This document shows positions 11,587 to 22,996 of a DNA stretch of 64,000 bases, in pieces. Every line of letters starts with the position of its first letter. The stretch's first letter is position 1. Source of the DNA: Delphinus delphis. Lineage: Eukaryota; Chordata; Mammalia; Artiodactyla; Delphinidae. The notes below the pieces were generated by a model. It ran no database searches. It was not told the DNA's origin and was given only the letters and a program-made list of their open reading frames with translations. The stretch is from assembly GCF_949987515.2 (NCBI RefSeq), contig NC_082684.1, forward strand, positions 43,738,006-43,802,005. The letters are read 5' to 3'. A program made the translations under genes and the position numbers.

Positions 11587-12349
11587 CGTGGACCACGTAG
11601 CTGCTGATGGATTGCTTCACATCAGCTGTCAGAACAGCTGTGAACTGTGAATGTAGACCCAGCAGGAGGCGGTCGAGAGCCAAAATCGTTTCGCTGATTG
11701 TGATGCTTTTGAATCTATTCCAGTTACTGCTTTTGGATGTTTCGTTTACACACTACTGCAACAGCATGGGCCAGTTATATGTGCACACATGCACGCCTGA
11801 AGGTAGTGCCCTACAAGGGTTCACCAGCCAAAAAGACTTTGCAAACTGTGTTTCATCTACCCTTTTGGGCCAGGCCCGTTTCCTCCAGTTGAGCTCCATT
11901 TTTCTAGGATGCTCAAACATATTTGGTAACCTCTCGCAAACTAACAAGCACCTTCTGAGCATTTTCCTGTTAGCGTAGCCGAGTAGAGACGCAGAGCTCC
12001 CCACATTTCCGGTGGACCTGAATTTTGATGATTTGGGATCAAATCAGTAGGTACTAATTTGCCTACAACTCTGCTTACAACTAAGTAGCTCACCACTTCA
12101 TGCTTCTTCAGGCTTCTTGGAGTCACTTTTTAATTTTTATAGTAGGTCTGCTCCATCATGAAAGTAATTTTTTTCATGATTATTTTCCTAAAACACTTTA
12201 CTCTTATTTTGAGGGGAGACGTTTATTAAGTGAAGACATTGATTGTAATTTGTCACTGAGTTATTTATTTTTCTCACATTTAAGTGAACGATGTTAAAGC
12301 TGAGGTCCACACCCTTAGCTAAGTGCTCTTTAATTCACAGAGGAAGAAC
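11587..12349. other. Intergenic DNA, no gene recognised
   Basis: A 123-codon frame (11607-11978 plus) has no domain and no support for expression. Confidence 0.45.
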
Positions 12350-12562
12350 TCATGTGGTGGTTAAATGCCTAGGCTCCAGGACTACATCACTTAGGATCAA
12401 ATCCTGATTCTGCCGTTTACCAGAAGTGAGACCTTGAAGGAGATGCTTAACAACTCCTCTGTGCCTCAGTCTCCTCACCTGTAAAATGGGAACACTAGTA
12501 GTACCTAGCCCATAAACAGTATCTGGCTCATAAGAAACACTATGTAAATATCAGCCACTGTT
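12350..12562 (-). mobile_element. MIR SINE
   Basis: Reverse MIR core: 'ggatcaaatcctgattctgc', 'gtttaccagaagtgagac', 'ctgtgcctcagtctcctcac', 'ctgtaaaatgggaacactag', 'tatctggctcataagaaaca'. Confidence 0.9.
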
Positions 12563-12805
12563 GTTATTTAATACTTGCTGCTCCCTTTGAGGTCTCTGCG
12601 TGGTACAGATGCAGCTCAATGTAGGAAGTTACATACTCCAACAGCTGAGACCCCAAGGAGACTTCCTGGCTTAGGCTATCTGCCAATGTTCTTTTTTCCC
12701 TTGCTGCAGGCTCCAGGGACTTGGCCTGATTCCCTTCCTTTTTCTTTTTTTTTTTTAACTTCTAGAATTTTTCAAAAGCCTTCATCATTGCATTTTAGTT
12801 ATTTA

Positions 12806-13095
12806 TTTTAAAATTTATTTTATTGAAGTATAGTTGATTTACAATGTGTTAATTTCTGCTGTATAGTAAAGTGATTCAGTTATACGCACACACACACACA
12901 CACACACACATATATGTACATTTTTTTCATATTCTTTTCCATTATGGTTTATCACAGGATATTGAATACAGTTCCCTGTGCTATACAGTAGGACCTTCTT
13001 GTTTATCCATTCACTATATAATGGTTTGCATCTACTAATCCCAAACTCCCAACCCATCTCTCTCCCACTCTCCCTCCCCCTTTCCCTTCCTTTAG
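12806..13095 (-). mobile_element. 5'-truncated L1 3' end
   Basis: The plus strand shows 'tattgaagtatagttgattt', 'aatttctgctgtatagtaaa', 'ggtttatcacaggatattga', 'ccctgtgctatacagtagga' and a pyrimidine-rich end. A CA/TA microsatellite sits at 12883-12917, after 'gattcagttata'. Confidence 0.87.
12883..12917. repeat. (CA)n microsatellite inside L1 3'UTR
   Basis: An uninterrupted CA run of about 13 units, then short TA units, at the usual L1 3'UTR site. Confidence 0.93.
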
Positions 13096-14311
13096 TTACT
13101 GCCCCAATCTCTTTGCCTCTTGGGATTCCTTTCTACTCATGACCAACTGGAAAGGGAGAGGCTTCCCACCGCTTTGCTGTCCTGGAAGCCAGGCACAAGG
13201 TTCCTGTGCATTTTAAGGATTTTCCTGCTAACTACTGCAGGGAAACAGCCCCACACCTGGGGAAGGTAGACAGCCAAAGAAATCTCCCTGAATTCTTATG
13301 ACTCAAGATTCTTCTTCGTTGTCTCTTGGCTTCCTGCATGATGATGCCCAGGAGCCCAGCAGTCCCATCTCCTCTCTTTCCTAAGGAGGAACGTCAGACC
13401 CTCTCGTCATCTCCTCTTCTTTCTCTCTGGGTCCTCCTAACTCCTTTCTGCTTGAAGCCTCTGCTTCTAGACCTAAAATATTCAAATGGGGAACAGTGCA
13501 TAGAAGTTAAATCATTTATTTTTTAGAAATACATATTGAGTGTTATATGCTAAGCACTTTTCTAGCAGTTGTTTGCCTGTCTTCTTTGCATCTGGGGTCG
13601 GGGTGGTAGGGAAAGGTGACATCCAGATCTACAGAGCATTGCCCACTGAGTCAGGCTTCACGATCCTTAGCATTTTTCCAAAGAAACTTGGCAACCAGAA
13701 TCATATCTGGCTTTATACTGATCTCAGTTTAGGAATTGGTGTTCCAACTAGGAATCAATGATGTGCCCTTAAATGTAAAAAAGAAAAAGAAAAAATATCA
13801 GGAAGCCCCTTGGAACCTGACAGATAAAGGCTCCTTTTTACCTGCTACTTATTTTTACTAAAGGAGCTTCTTTCCTCTCTAATTAATTGTTGAGCATCTC
13901 AAATATATGCAAACATACAAAGAAATTTATTGTAGACCTGACAAATACCACGGTCGCTGTGACAAGTACTGAATCAAAGTTGTTTCAACACAGATGTTCC
14001 CATTTGATAAAGAGACACTTAAAATAATGAATTGGAACATCTAGAAGCTTACATGTTTGGCATCAGTTTTATTAATAAAGTATTAGGAGAACAAATATTT
14101 TGTATTAAATCATAGCTGCTTCTCTGAAAAATAGTATAAATTTCTCCTTGCATAGAGAGGCTTTCGTCTGGGATGCTTAGTGCATTTAATGGATATTAAG
14201 AAATAAAACGCTCTTGTCAGATGATACTAAATGACAACTATGATCTCTACTTTGAAGAGGGAAGGGTGGAGTCACCAAGGAGAAAAACAACTTGCCTGAG
14301 TTTTCATAATC
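13096..14311. other. Intergenic DNA, no gene recognised
   Basis: Only short frames are present. There is a small A-rich patch at 13776-13800 and no clear repeat. Confidence 0.5.
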
Positions 14312-14480
14312 ATAGCATCTCTTTCTCATTGAGCATCTACCATGCATCAGGCACACCACTAACATGCTTTATGTGTGTTCCCATTTGATTCTTCAAAAAC
14401 CTCCATGAATCGGTTCAATAATTGAGGCTCAGAGGGGTTAGGTAACATCCTCAAAGTGACACAGTAACTTACCCAAGCTC
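14312..14480 (+). mobile_element. MIR SINE
   Basis: Forward MIR: 'cattgagcatctaccatgca', 'tcaggcacaccactaacatg', 'gaggctcagaggggttagg', 'aaagtgacacagtaactta'. Confidence 0.85.
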
Positions 14481-16165
14481 TACCACTGTGTTATATGTAC
14501 TCAATTAGTGGCAAATGCAGAACTGAAACTTTTCTCTTTTGGCACTTAAGCCTATGTTCCTTTAGCTAATTATTTTAGCATGTTTTAAAACCTCAAATTT
14601 CCGAGAATAATGAATTATCCACCAGTATGATTATGCTAATTAAATCATAGTCAGGGCCTGATTTCTGACTGAGGGCTGCCACCTATGTGGAGAAGAACTA
14701 TGCAACCCCAACTGGTAGCATGAACTTTCTGTAGCTGCACAGAATCTCCTGGGTAATGCTATCTGTGACACAGTGGAGAAAAGCAAGGCCCGGCGCAAAT
14801 CCTGTGTTTGGGGGAAAATGATGCATGCATGATATTGTGATAGTCTTCCTAGCAATCCTTAGGCTGAGGTGGTAGGGTAAATTACATCACACCCCCAAAC
14901 CCTACAAATACTAATGGCAATGTGTTGTTAATATAGAAAGTTCATGAATAGAAGAAATAGACCCATAGCATGAGATGGCCCTCAGTTCTGATTTACAGCT
15001 TACATTGATGTATCAGAAGGATCAGTGCTGGACAGTTGTGCTCAACACATTCTAACAGAGACAACATCCTAACAAGATCAAGCCGTGGTGGGAATCTCAT
15101 GCCCCTTCCTCCCTCCCCCACAATCCTTGAAAAGTTGAAAGATAGAAAAAGACACACTTGGAAATTAACTTCTGTGGAAAAGACTTGGCAGAGAGGAAAT
15201 CAAGGAAAACAGATAAAAGCCACTTGAGTCAGAGACCCAGATGATGGTTACATTTGTGCTAATTCATTGATAGCTTTGGTGTCTAGTCAAAATTGAACCC
15301 TGATTTGGCCCCTACCCTGTGTAAGTCTATGTGTTTGGTGCATTGAGGAAACCAGCATGTATATGCCTCGTGAATCATGCTATCTAATAAGCAGAGACAA
15401 GATGCACAAATAAATGGAGTCATGATAGAATGTAATCATTGTGCAAAGTCATTTATTCTAAGAATGTCACAGAAGCAAGGAAGGGAGGAGGATAAATTCT
15501 TAACGGCGGAATTAGATAGGATTTGGCACATGTTATTGAGGGCAAGAAATAGCAAGCAGAACAATAAAAATAAAGGCACAGAAATAGAAAGTTTAAGCAA
15601 AGTTTAAATGAAATCAGTGGTTCAATTTACTAGAATACAAGATGTGAATGGGGGATAAAGTAAGAAGATGAAGTTGGGAATGCACGTAGGGAAGAGATGG
15701 AACAGAGCCTGGAGTAATCTGTGCTAAGATGTGTAACATTTATTCTGGAGTCAAGGGAAGCTCTTGGAGACACTTGCACAGACGAGTGAGAGGATCAGCC
15801 CTGTGCCTTAGGAAAATGATCCCGGCAGCCATGTGGAGAAATGTCCTCTTCCTTTATTCCTCAGGGATGCTCTTCATGGATTATGGGATCAGGTGATCTC
15901 ATGCATCAGGATATAAATAAGTGGGAGGAATGACACTAAAAGAGTAGCCATTCTAATCTATGAAAATGATCGTTTTTCAATGTTGGCATTTTGTTATGGG
16001 TGATAAATTAGGAGTGATGTTTCTAATAACTGGTTGTGATACTCAAGCATTAGGTTATAACTGTTGATGTAGAGGGTGAGTATGTAGGTGTTAGCACCAA
16101 GAACTAAGAAAAGGTCATGGAAGCCTGTGGTGTGGGCATTGTCAGGAATACAGCTGCCCTTATCC
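14481..16165. other. Intergenic DNA; possible ancient repeat near 15700-15850
   Basis: No gene is seen. The segment 15700-15850 ('agtgagaggatcagccctgt', then 'ggaaaatgatcccggcagcc', 'atgtggag') resembles a recurrent mammalian repeat that also appears near 25.1 kb. I cannot name its family. Confidence 0.4.
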
Positions 16166-16478
16166 TTTCAGTCTGCTATAAAAGAATACCATAGACTTGG
16201 TGGATTATAAACAACAGAAATGTATTTCTCACAGCTCTGGAGGCTGGGAAGAACAATATCAAGGCACCAGCAAATTTGGTCTCTGGTGAGAGCTCACATC
16301 CTAGTAAATAGAGGGCTGTGTTCTTGCTGTGTCTTCACATGGTAGAAGGTGCAAGGGAGCACTCTGGGATCTCTTCTATAAGGGCACTAATTTCATTCAG
16401 GAGGGCTCCATCCTCCTGACCTAATCACCTCCCAAAGGCCCCTTTGCGGGGACACAAACATTTCATCTACAGTAACAG
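16166..16478 (+). mobile_element. MaLR (MST/MLT1-type) LTR
   Basis: The plus strand reads 'tttcagtctgctataaaaga', 'ataccatagacttggtggat', 'acagctctggaggctgggaa', 'tgctgtgtcttcacatggta', 'ctcctgacctaatcacctcc' and 'gggacacaaacatttcat', the order of a MaLR LTR. Confidence 0.85.
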
Positions 16479-17239
16479 CTTTGGATGAGGAGGTATAAGG
16501 ACTGAGAATTAAGCACGAAGCCACAGTGTATGGTTGTGTTTTGGAACAAGCTTTACAGGTAACCTTTGTGAATTGCAGCCCCTAGAGTGATGTCACACAC
16601 ACTCTACTGCAGCCCTAAATCCTCACACCTCCTCACCACTGCAGGTTTCACAACACTTCTGGATATTGAAGCCCTAAGTTAGGTCCTTAGATCACTTGGA
16701 TATAAGAAATCCCAATGACTTGTTGCTCTGTTTTTCCAGTCTATCCTACCATACGCTCGATGAGGACACATACCTGTCAATCTTGTGTTCCTCCATGGCT
16801 CTTGGTACAATGCTTCCCACCTCCCCAAAGAGAGCAGGCACTCAACTATTTGTTAAATCACATACAATTCTAGAGATTATTTATCATTTATTTATTTATC
16901 ATTTCTTTAAAGGAAGAATAGAGAGGCAGTTCAGTGTCAGCTTACCCTTTCTGATACACACTAATATACACTGAATCGACAGGGTGACTCCAGATAGTGG
17001 AGAGAGACATTTCCAGAATGACTCAAGTTATGCACTCAAGAATCTGCTAGCTCTAAATGCCATTAATTTAGTAGTCGGGGCCACCATGGAGTACAGAATC
17101 AAGGGCCATGACAAAATCTTAAAACATCCTCTGGTTTGGAGGCATTCTGGTATCATCATCAGACCTTTAAATAAGCTAGAATGCTGGGAGCTCAGAAACC
17201 TTCCCTGCTTTACAGCTTCCTCTTATGGCTTGAGCGACA
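16479..17239. other. Intergenic DNA, no gene recognised
   Basis: Frames of 92 and 107 codons at 16696 and 16984 have no domain, no codon-use signal and no splice context that I can support. Confidence 0.45.
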
Positions 17240-17670
17240 TCTGCCAAGAATTCAGTGTTGAAGTCTTAACCCCCAAGACCTCAGAGTGTGGCTGTATTTG
17301 GAAATAGGGTTGTTGCAGATGTAATTAGTTAAGATGAGGCCATATTGGGTAGGGTGGGCCCCTAATCCATTATGACTCTTGTCCTTATAAAAAAGGGGAA
17401 ATTTGGACACAGACACACACACAACACTCTGTGAAGATGAAGGCAGAGATCAGGGTGATACATGTACAAGCCAAAGAATACCAAAAATTGCTAGCAAACC
17501 ACCAGAAGGTTGGGGAGAAGCATGGAACAGTTTCTTCATCACAACCCTCAGAAGGATCTGGTTCTTAATCTCAGGCTGCTAGCCTTCAGAACTGTAAGAC
17601 AATAAATTCCTATTGTTTAAGCCACTCAGTTTGTAGTGTTTTGTTCCAGGAGAACTAGCAAGTGAATACA
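17240..17670 (-). mobile_element. MLT1-type MaLR LTR
   Basis: Reverse-strand MLT1 signature on the plus strand: 'tgttgaagtcttaaccccca', 'agacctcagagtgtggctgt', 'gatgaggccatattgggta', 'gtgggcccctaatccatta', 'ttgtccttataaaaaagggg', 'aataaattcctattgtttaa', 'gccactcagtttgtagtg'. It is essentially the complement of the MLT1 at 61.8 kb. Confidence 0.92.
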
Positions 17671-17992
17671 CTAACCAAGAGTGGCCCCAGCCCTGATAAG
17701 ATGGCCACCCTGGCAGGACCTCTCTTGTATACAGTGGCAGTAGACATCATCTGCTCCCTGGCATGTATTCCTTTAGAGCAACATTTGCAGGATATAACCA
17801 AGGTCTTGATTAGGAAGTCGACAAGGAAGCTAAATAAATTTGGGTTTCCAGCCATTTAAAAATTTTTTTTTATTGTTTTTACATCTTTATTGGAGTATAA
17901 TTGCTTTACAATGGTGTGTTAGTTTCTACTTTATAAAAAAGTGAATCAGTTATATATATACATATGTTCCCATATCTCTTCCCTCTTGCGTC

Positions 17993-18025
17993 TCCCTCCC
18001 TCCCACCCTCCCTATCCCACCCCTC
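17993..18025 (-). promoter_or_regulatory. G-rich tract in L1 3'UTR, G-quadruplex potential
   Basis: On the minus strand there are six runs of three to four G with loops of one to three bases. A G-rich 3'UTR tract is a known conserved feature of mammalian L1. Equivalent tracts are at 41063-41090 (copy 2) and 49194-49220 (copy 3, with one run shortened to GG). Confidence 0.75.
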
Positions 18026-18241
18026 TAGGTGGTCACAAAGCACGGAGCTGACTTCCCTGTGCTAGGCAGCTGCTTCCAACTAGCTATCTATTTTACGTTT
18101 GGTAGTGTATGTATGTCCATGCCACTCTCTCGCTTTGTCACAGCTTACCCTTCCCCCTCCTCATATCCTCAAATCCATTCTCTAGTAGGTCTGTGTCTTT
18201 ATTCCTGTCTTACTCCTAGGTTCTTCATGACATTTTTTTTC

Positions 18242-21200
18242 TTAAATTCCATATATATGTGTTAGCATACAGTATTTTTCTTTCTCTTTCTGACTTATTT
18301 CACTCTGTAAGACAGACTCTAGGTCCATCCACCTCATTACAAATATCTCAATTTCATTTCTTTTTATGGCTGAGTAATATTCCATTGTATATATGTGCCA
18401 CATCCTCTTTATCCATTCATCTGATGATGGACACTTAGGTTGTTTCCATCTCCTGGCTATTGTACATAGAGCTGCATTGAACATTTTGGTACATGACTCT
18501 TTTTGAATTATGGTTTTCTCAGGGTATATGCCCAGTAGTGGGATTGCTGGGTCATATGGTAGTTCTATTTGTAGTTTTATAAGGAACCTCCATACTGTTC
18601 TCCATAGTGGCTGTACCAATTCACATTCCCACCAAGAGTGCAAGAGTGTTCCATTTTCTCCACACCCTCTCCAGAATTTATTGTTTCTAGATTTTTTGAT
18701 GACGGCCATTCTGACTGGTGTGAGATGATATCTCATTGTAGTATTGATTTCCATTTCTCTAATGATTAATGATATTGATCATTCCTTCATGTGTTTTCTG
18801 GCAGTCTGTATATCTTCTATGGAGATATGTCTATTTAGGTCTTCTGCCCATTTTTGGATTGGGTTGTTTGCTTTTTGATATTGAGCTGCATGAGCTGCTT
18901 GTAAATTTTGGAGATTAATCCTTTGTCAGTTGCTTCATTTGCAAATATTTCCTCCCATTCTGAGGGTTGTCTTTTCGTCTTGTTTATGGTGTCCTTTGCT
19001 GTGCAAAAGCTTTGAAGTTTCATTAGGTCCCATTTGTTTATTTTTATTTCCATTTCTCTAGAAGGTGGGTCAAAAAGGATCATGCTGTGATTTATGTCAT
19101 AGAGTGTTCTGCCTATGTTTTCCTCTAAGAGTTTGATAGTTTCTAGCTTTACATTTAGGTCCTTAATCCATTTTGAGCTTATTTTTGTGTATGGTGTTAG
19201 AGAGTGATCTAATCTCATATTTTTACATGTAGCTGTCCAGTTTTCCCAGCACCACTTATTGAAGAGGCCGTCTTTTCTCCACTGTATATTCTTGCCTCCT
19301 TTATCAAAGATAAGGTGACCATATGTGCGTGGGTTTATCTCTGGGCTTCTATCCTGTTCCATTGATCTACCTTTCTGTATTTGTGCCAGTACCATACTAT
19401 CTTGATTACTGTAGCTTTGTAGTATAGTCTGAAGTCAGGGAGCCTGATTCCTCCAGCTCCGTTTTTCATTCTCAAGATTGCTTTGGCTATTCGGGATCTT
19501 TTGTGTTGCCATACAAACTGTGAAATTTTTTGTTCTAGTTCTGTGAAAAATACCAGTGGTAGTTTGATAGGGATTGCATTGAAACTGTAGATTGCTTTGG
19601 GTAGTAGAGTCATTTTCACAATGTTGATTCTTCCAATCAAAGAACATGGTATATCTCTCCATCTATTTGTATCATCTTTAATTTCTTTCATCAGTGTCTT
19701 ATAATTTTCTGCATACAGGTCTTTTGTCTCCTTAGGTAAGTTTATTCTTAGATATTTTATTCTTTTTTTTGCAATGGTAAATGGGAGTGTTTTCTTAATT
19801 TCACTTTCAGATTTTTCATCATTAGTGTATAGGAATGGAATAGATTTCTGTGCATTAATTTTTTATCCTGCTACTTTACCAAATTCATTGACTAGATCTA
19901 GTAGTTTTCTGGTAGCATCTTTAGGATTCTCTATGTATAATATCATGTTATCTGCAAACAGTGACAGCTTTACTTCTTCTTTTCCGATTTGGATTCCTTT
20001 TATTTCTTTTTCTTCTCTGATTGTTGTGGCTAAAACTTCCACAACTATGTTGAATAACAGTGGTGAGAGTGGGCAACCTTGTCTTGTTCCTGATCTTATT
20101 GGAAATGGTTTCAGTTTTTCACCATTGAGGACGATGTTGGCTGTGGGTTTGTCATATATGGCCTTTATTATATTGAGGAAAGTTCCATCTGTGCCTACCT
20201 TCTGCAGGGTTTTTATCATAAATGGGTGTTGAATTTTGTCAAAAGCTTTCTCTGCATCTTTTGAGATGATCATATGGTTTTTCTCCTTCAATTTGTTAAT
20301 ATGGTGTATCACACTGATTGATTTGCGTATATTGAAGAATCCTTGCATTCCTGGGATAAAACCCACTTGATCATGGTGTATGATCCTTTTAATGTGCTGT
20401 TGGATTCCGTTTGCTAGTATTTTCTTGAGGATGTTTGCATCTATGTTCATCAGTGATAATGGCCTGTAGATTTCTTTCTTTGTGACATCCTTGTCGGGTT
20501 TTGGTATCAGGGTGATGGTGGCCTCGTAAAATGAATTTGGGAGTGTCCTCCCTCTGCTATATTTTGGAAGAGTTTGAGAAGGATATGTGTTAGCTCTTCT
20601 CTAAATATTGGATAGAATTCGCCTGTGAAGCCATCTGGTCCTGGGCTTTTGTTTGTTGGAAGATTTTTAATCACAGTTTCAATTTCAGTGCTTGTGATTG
20701 GTCTGTTCATATTTTCTATTTCTTCCTGATTCAGTCTTGGCACGTTGTGCATCTAAGAATTTTTCCATTTCTTCCAGGTTGTCCATTTTATTGGCATAGA
20801 GTTGCTTGTAGTAATCTCTCATGATCTTTTGTATTTCTGCAGTGTCAGTTGTTACTTCTCTTTTCATTTCTAATTCTATTGATTTGAGTCTTCACCCTTT
20901 TTTTCTTGATGAGTCTGGCTAATGGTTTATCAATTTTGTTTATCTTCTCAAAGAACCAGATTTTAGTTTTATTGATCTTTGCTCTCTTTTCCTTCATTTC
21001 TTTTTCATTTTTTTCTGACCTGATCTTTATGATTGCTTTCCTTCTGCTAAGTTTGCTGGTTTTTTGTTCTTCTTTCTCTAATTGCTTTAGGTACTAGTTT
21101 AGGCTGTTTATTCGAAATGTTTCCTGTTTCTTAAGGTAGGATTGTATTGCTATAAACTTCCCTCTTAGAACTGCTTTTGCTGCATCCCATAGGTTTTGGG

Positions 21201-22045
21201 TCATCCTGTCTCCATTGTCATTTGTTTCTAGGTATTTTTTGATTTCCTCTTTGATTTCATCGTGATCACTTCGTTATTAAGTAGTGTATTGTTTAGTCTC
21301 TATGTGTTTGTATTTTTTACAGATCTTTTCCTGTAATTGATATCTAGTCTCATAGCATTGTGGTCGGAAAAGATACTTGATACAATTTCAATTTTCCTAA
21401 ATTTACCAAGGCTTGATTTGTGACCCAAGGTATGGTCTCTCCTGGAGAATGTTCCATGAGCACTTGAGAAGAAAGTGTATTCTGTTGTTTTTGGGTGGAA
21501 TGTCCTATAAATATCAATTAAGTCCATCTTGTTTAATGTATCATTTAAAGCTTGTGTTTCCTTATTTATTTTCATTTTGGATGATCTGTGCATTGGTGAA
21601 AGTGGGGTGTTAAAGTCCCCTACTATGAATGTGTTACTGTCGATTTCCCCTTTTATGGCTGTTAGTATTTGCTTATGTATTGAGGTGTTCCTGTGCTGGG
21701 TGCAAAAATATTTACAATTGTTATATCTTCTTCTTGGATCAATTCCTTGATCATTATGTAGTGTCCTTCTTTGTCTCTTGTAATAGTCTTTATTTTAAGG
21801 TTTATTTTGTCTGATATGAGAATTGCTACTCCAGTGTTATTTTGGTTTCCATTTGCATTGAATATCTTTTTCCATCCTCTTACTTTCAGTCTGTATGTGT
21901 CCCTAGGTCTGAAGTGGGTCTCTTGTAGACAGCATATATATGGGTCTTATTTTTGTATCTATTCAGACAGCCTGTGTCTTTTGGTGGGAGCATTTAATCC
22001 ATTTACATTTAAGGTAATTATTGATATATATGTTCTTATTCCCAT
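18242..22045 (-). pseudogene. L1 ORF2 remnant, copy 1 (endonuclease / reverse transcriptase)
   Basis: ORF2 codes for the L1 enzyme that nicks the target (APE-type endonuclease, N-terminal about 240 residues) and copies L1 RNA at the nick (reverse transcriptase, middle). It runs from an ATG at 22045 to a TAA at 18242, about 1,267 codons, close to the usual 1,275. The frame is broken by stops (two within the first 45 codons) and frameshifts. The endonuclease motif SDHNAMRLDI is kept (about residue 228). The reverse-transcriptase motif, normally FADD, reads FADN (19950-19961), losing one catalytic Asp. In the C-terminal Cys/His motif the first Cys is Phe (NKFWRGC). It retains the end [11 protein letters not shown]...LTHIYGI. 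It is not functional. Confidence 0.93.
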
Positions 22046-22103
22046 TTTCTTAATTGTTTTGGGTTTGTTATTGTAGGTGTTTTCCTTCTTTTGTGTTTTT
22101 TTC

Positions 22104-22996
22104 CTATAGAAGTTCCTTTAGTGTTTGTTGTAAAGCTGGTTTGGTGGTGCTGAACTCTCTCAGCTTTTGCTTGTCTGTAAAGGTTTTAATTTCTCCATCA
22201 AATCTGAATGAGATCCTTGCTGGGTAGAATAATCCTGGTTGTAGGTTTTTCCCTTTCATCACCTAACTATGTCCTGCCACTCCCTTCTGGCTTGCATAGT
22301 TTCTGCTGAAAGATCAGCTGTTGACCTTATGGGGATTCCCCTGTATGTTATTTGTTGTTTTTCCCTTGCTGCTTTTAATATGTTTTCTTTGTATTTAATT
22401 TTTGACAGTTTGATTAATATGTGTCTTGGCATGTTTCTCCTTGGATTTATCCTGTGTGGGACTCTCTGTGCTTCCTGGACTTGATTAACTATTTCCTTTC
22501 CCATATTAGGGAAGTTTTCAACTATAATCTCTTCAAATCTTTTCTCAGTCCCTTTCTTTTTCTCTTCATCTTTTGGAACCCCTATAGTTTGAATGTTGGT
22601 GTGTTTAATGTTGTCCCAGAGGTCTCTGAGACTGTCCTCAGTTTTTTTCATTCTTTTTTCTTTATTCTTCTCTGCAGTATTTATTTCCACTATTTTATCT
22701 TCCAGGTCACTTATCCGTTCTTCTGCCTCAGTTATTCTGCTATTGATCCCATCTAGAGTATTTTTCATTGCATTTATTGTGTTGTTCATCATTGCTTGTT
22801 TCCTCTTTAGTTCTTCTATGTCCTTGTTAAATGTTTCTTGCATTTTGTCTATTCTATTTCCAAGATTTTGGATCATCTTTACTATCATTATTCTGAATTC
22901 TTTTTCAGGTAGACTGCCTATTTCCTCTTCATTTGTTGTGTCTGGTGGATTTTTACTTTGCTCCTTCATCTGCTGTGTGTTTCTCTGCCTTCTCAT
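22104..22996 (-). pseudogene. L1 ORF1 remnant, copy 1 (RNA-binding chaperone)
   Basis: ORF1 encodes the trimeric RNA-binding protein that coats L1 RNA. It opens with MRRQRNTQQMKEQ. Residues about 45-110 carry heptad-type coiled coil (KMQETFNKDIEELKRKQ, and later ITEAEERISDLEDKIVEI). The RRM region follows (NIQTIGVPKDEEKK), then the C-terminal domain (RHILIKLSKIKYKENIL). The frame is open for 245 codons and then fails at 22259. Compared with copies 2 and 3 ('catatttaaagtgatgaa'), this copy reads 'catagttaggtgatgaaa', one base shorter, so the last 50 or so residues are out of frame. The spacer to the ORF2 start is about 58 bp. Confidence 0.93.

Noticed and set aside
16984..17307. 107-codon frame as an exon
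   Set aside because: It runs into an MLT1 LTR, and no splice sites or domain support it.
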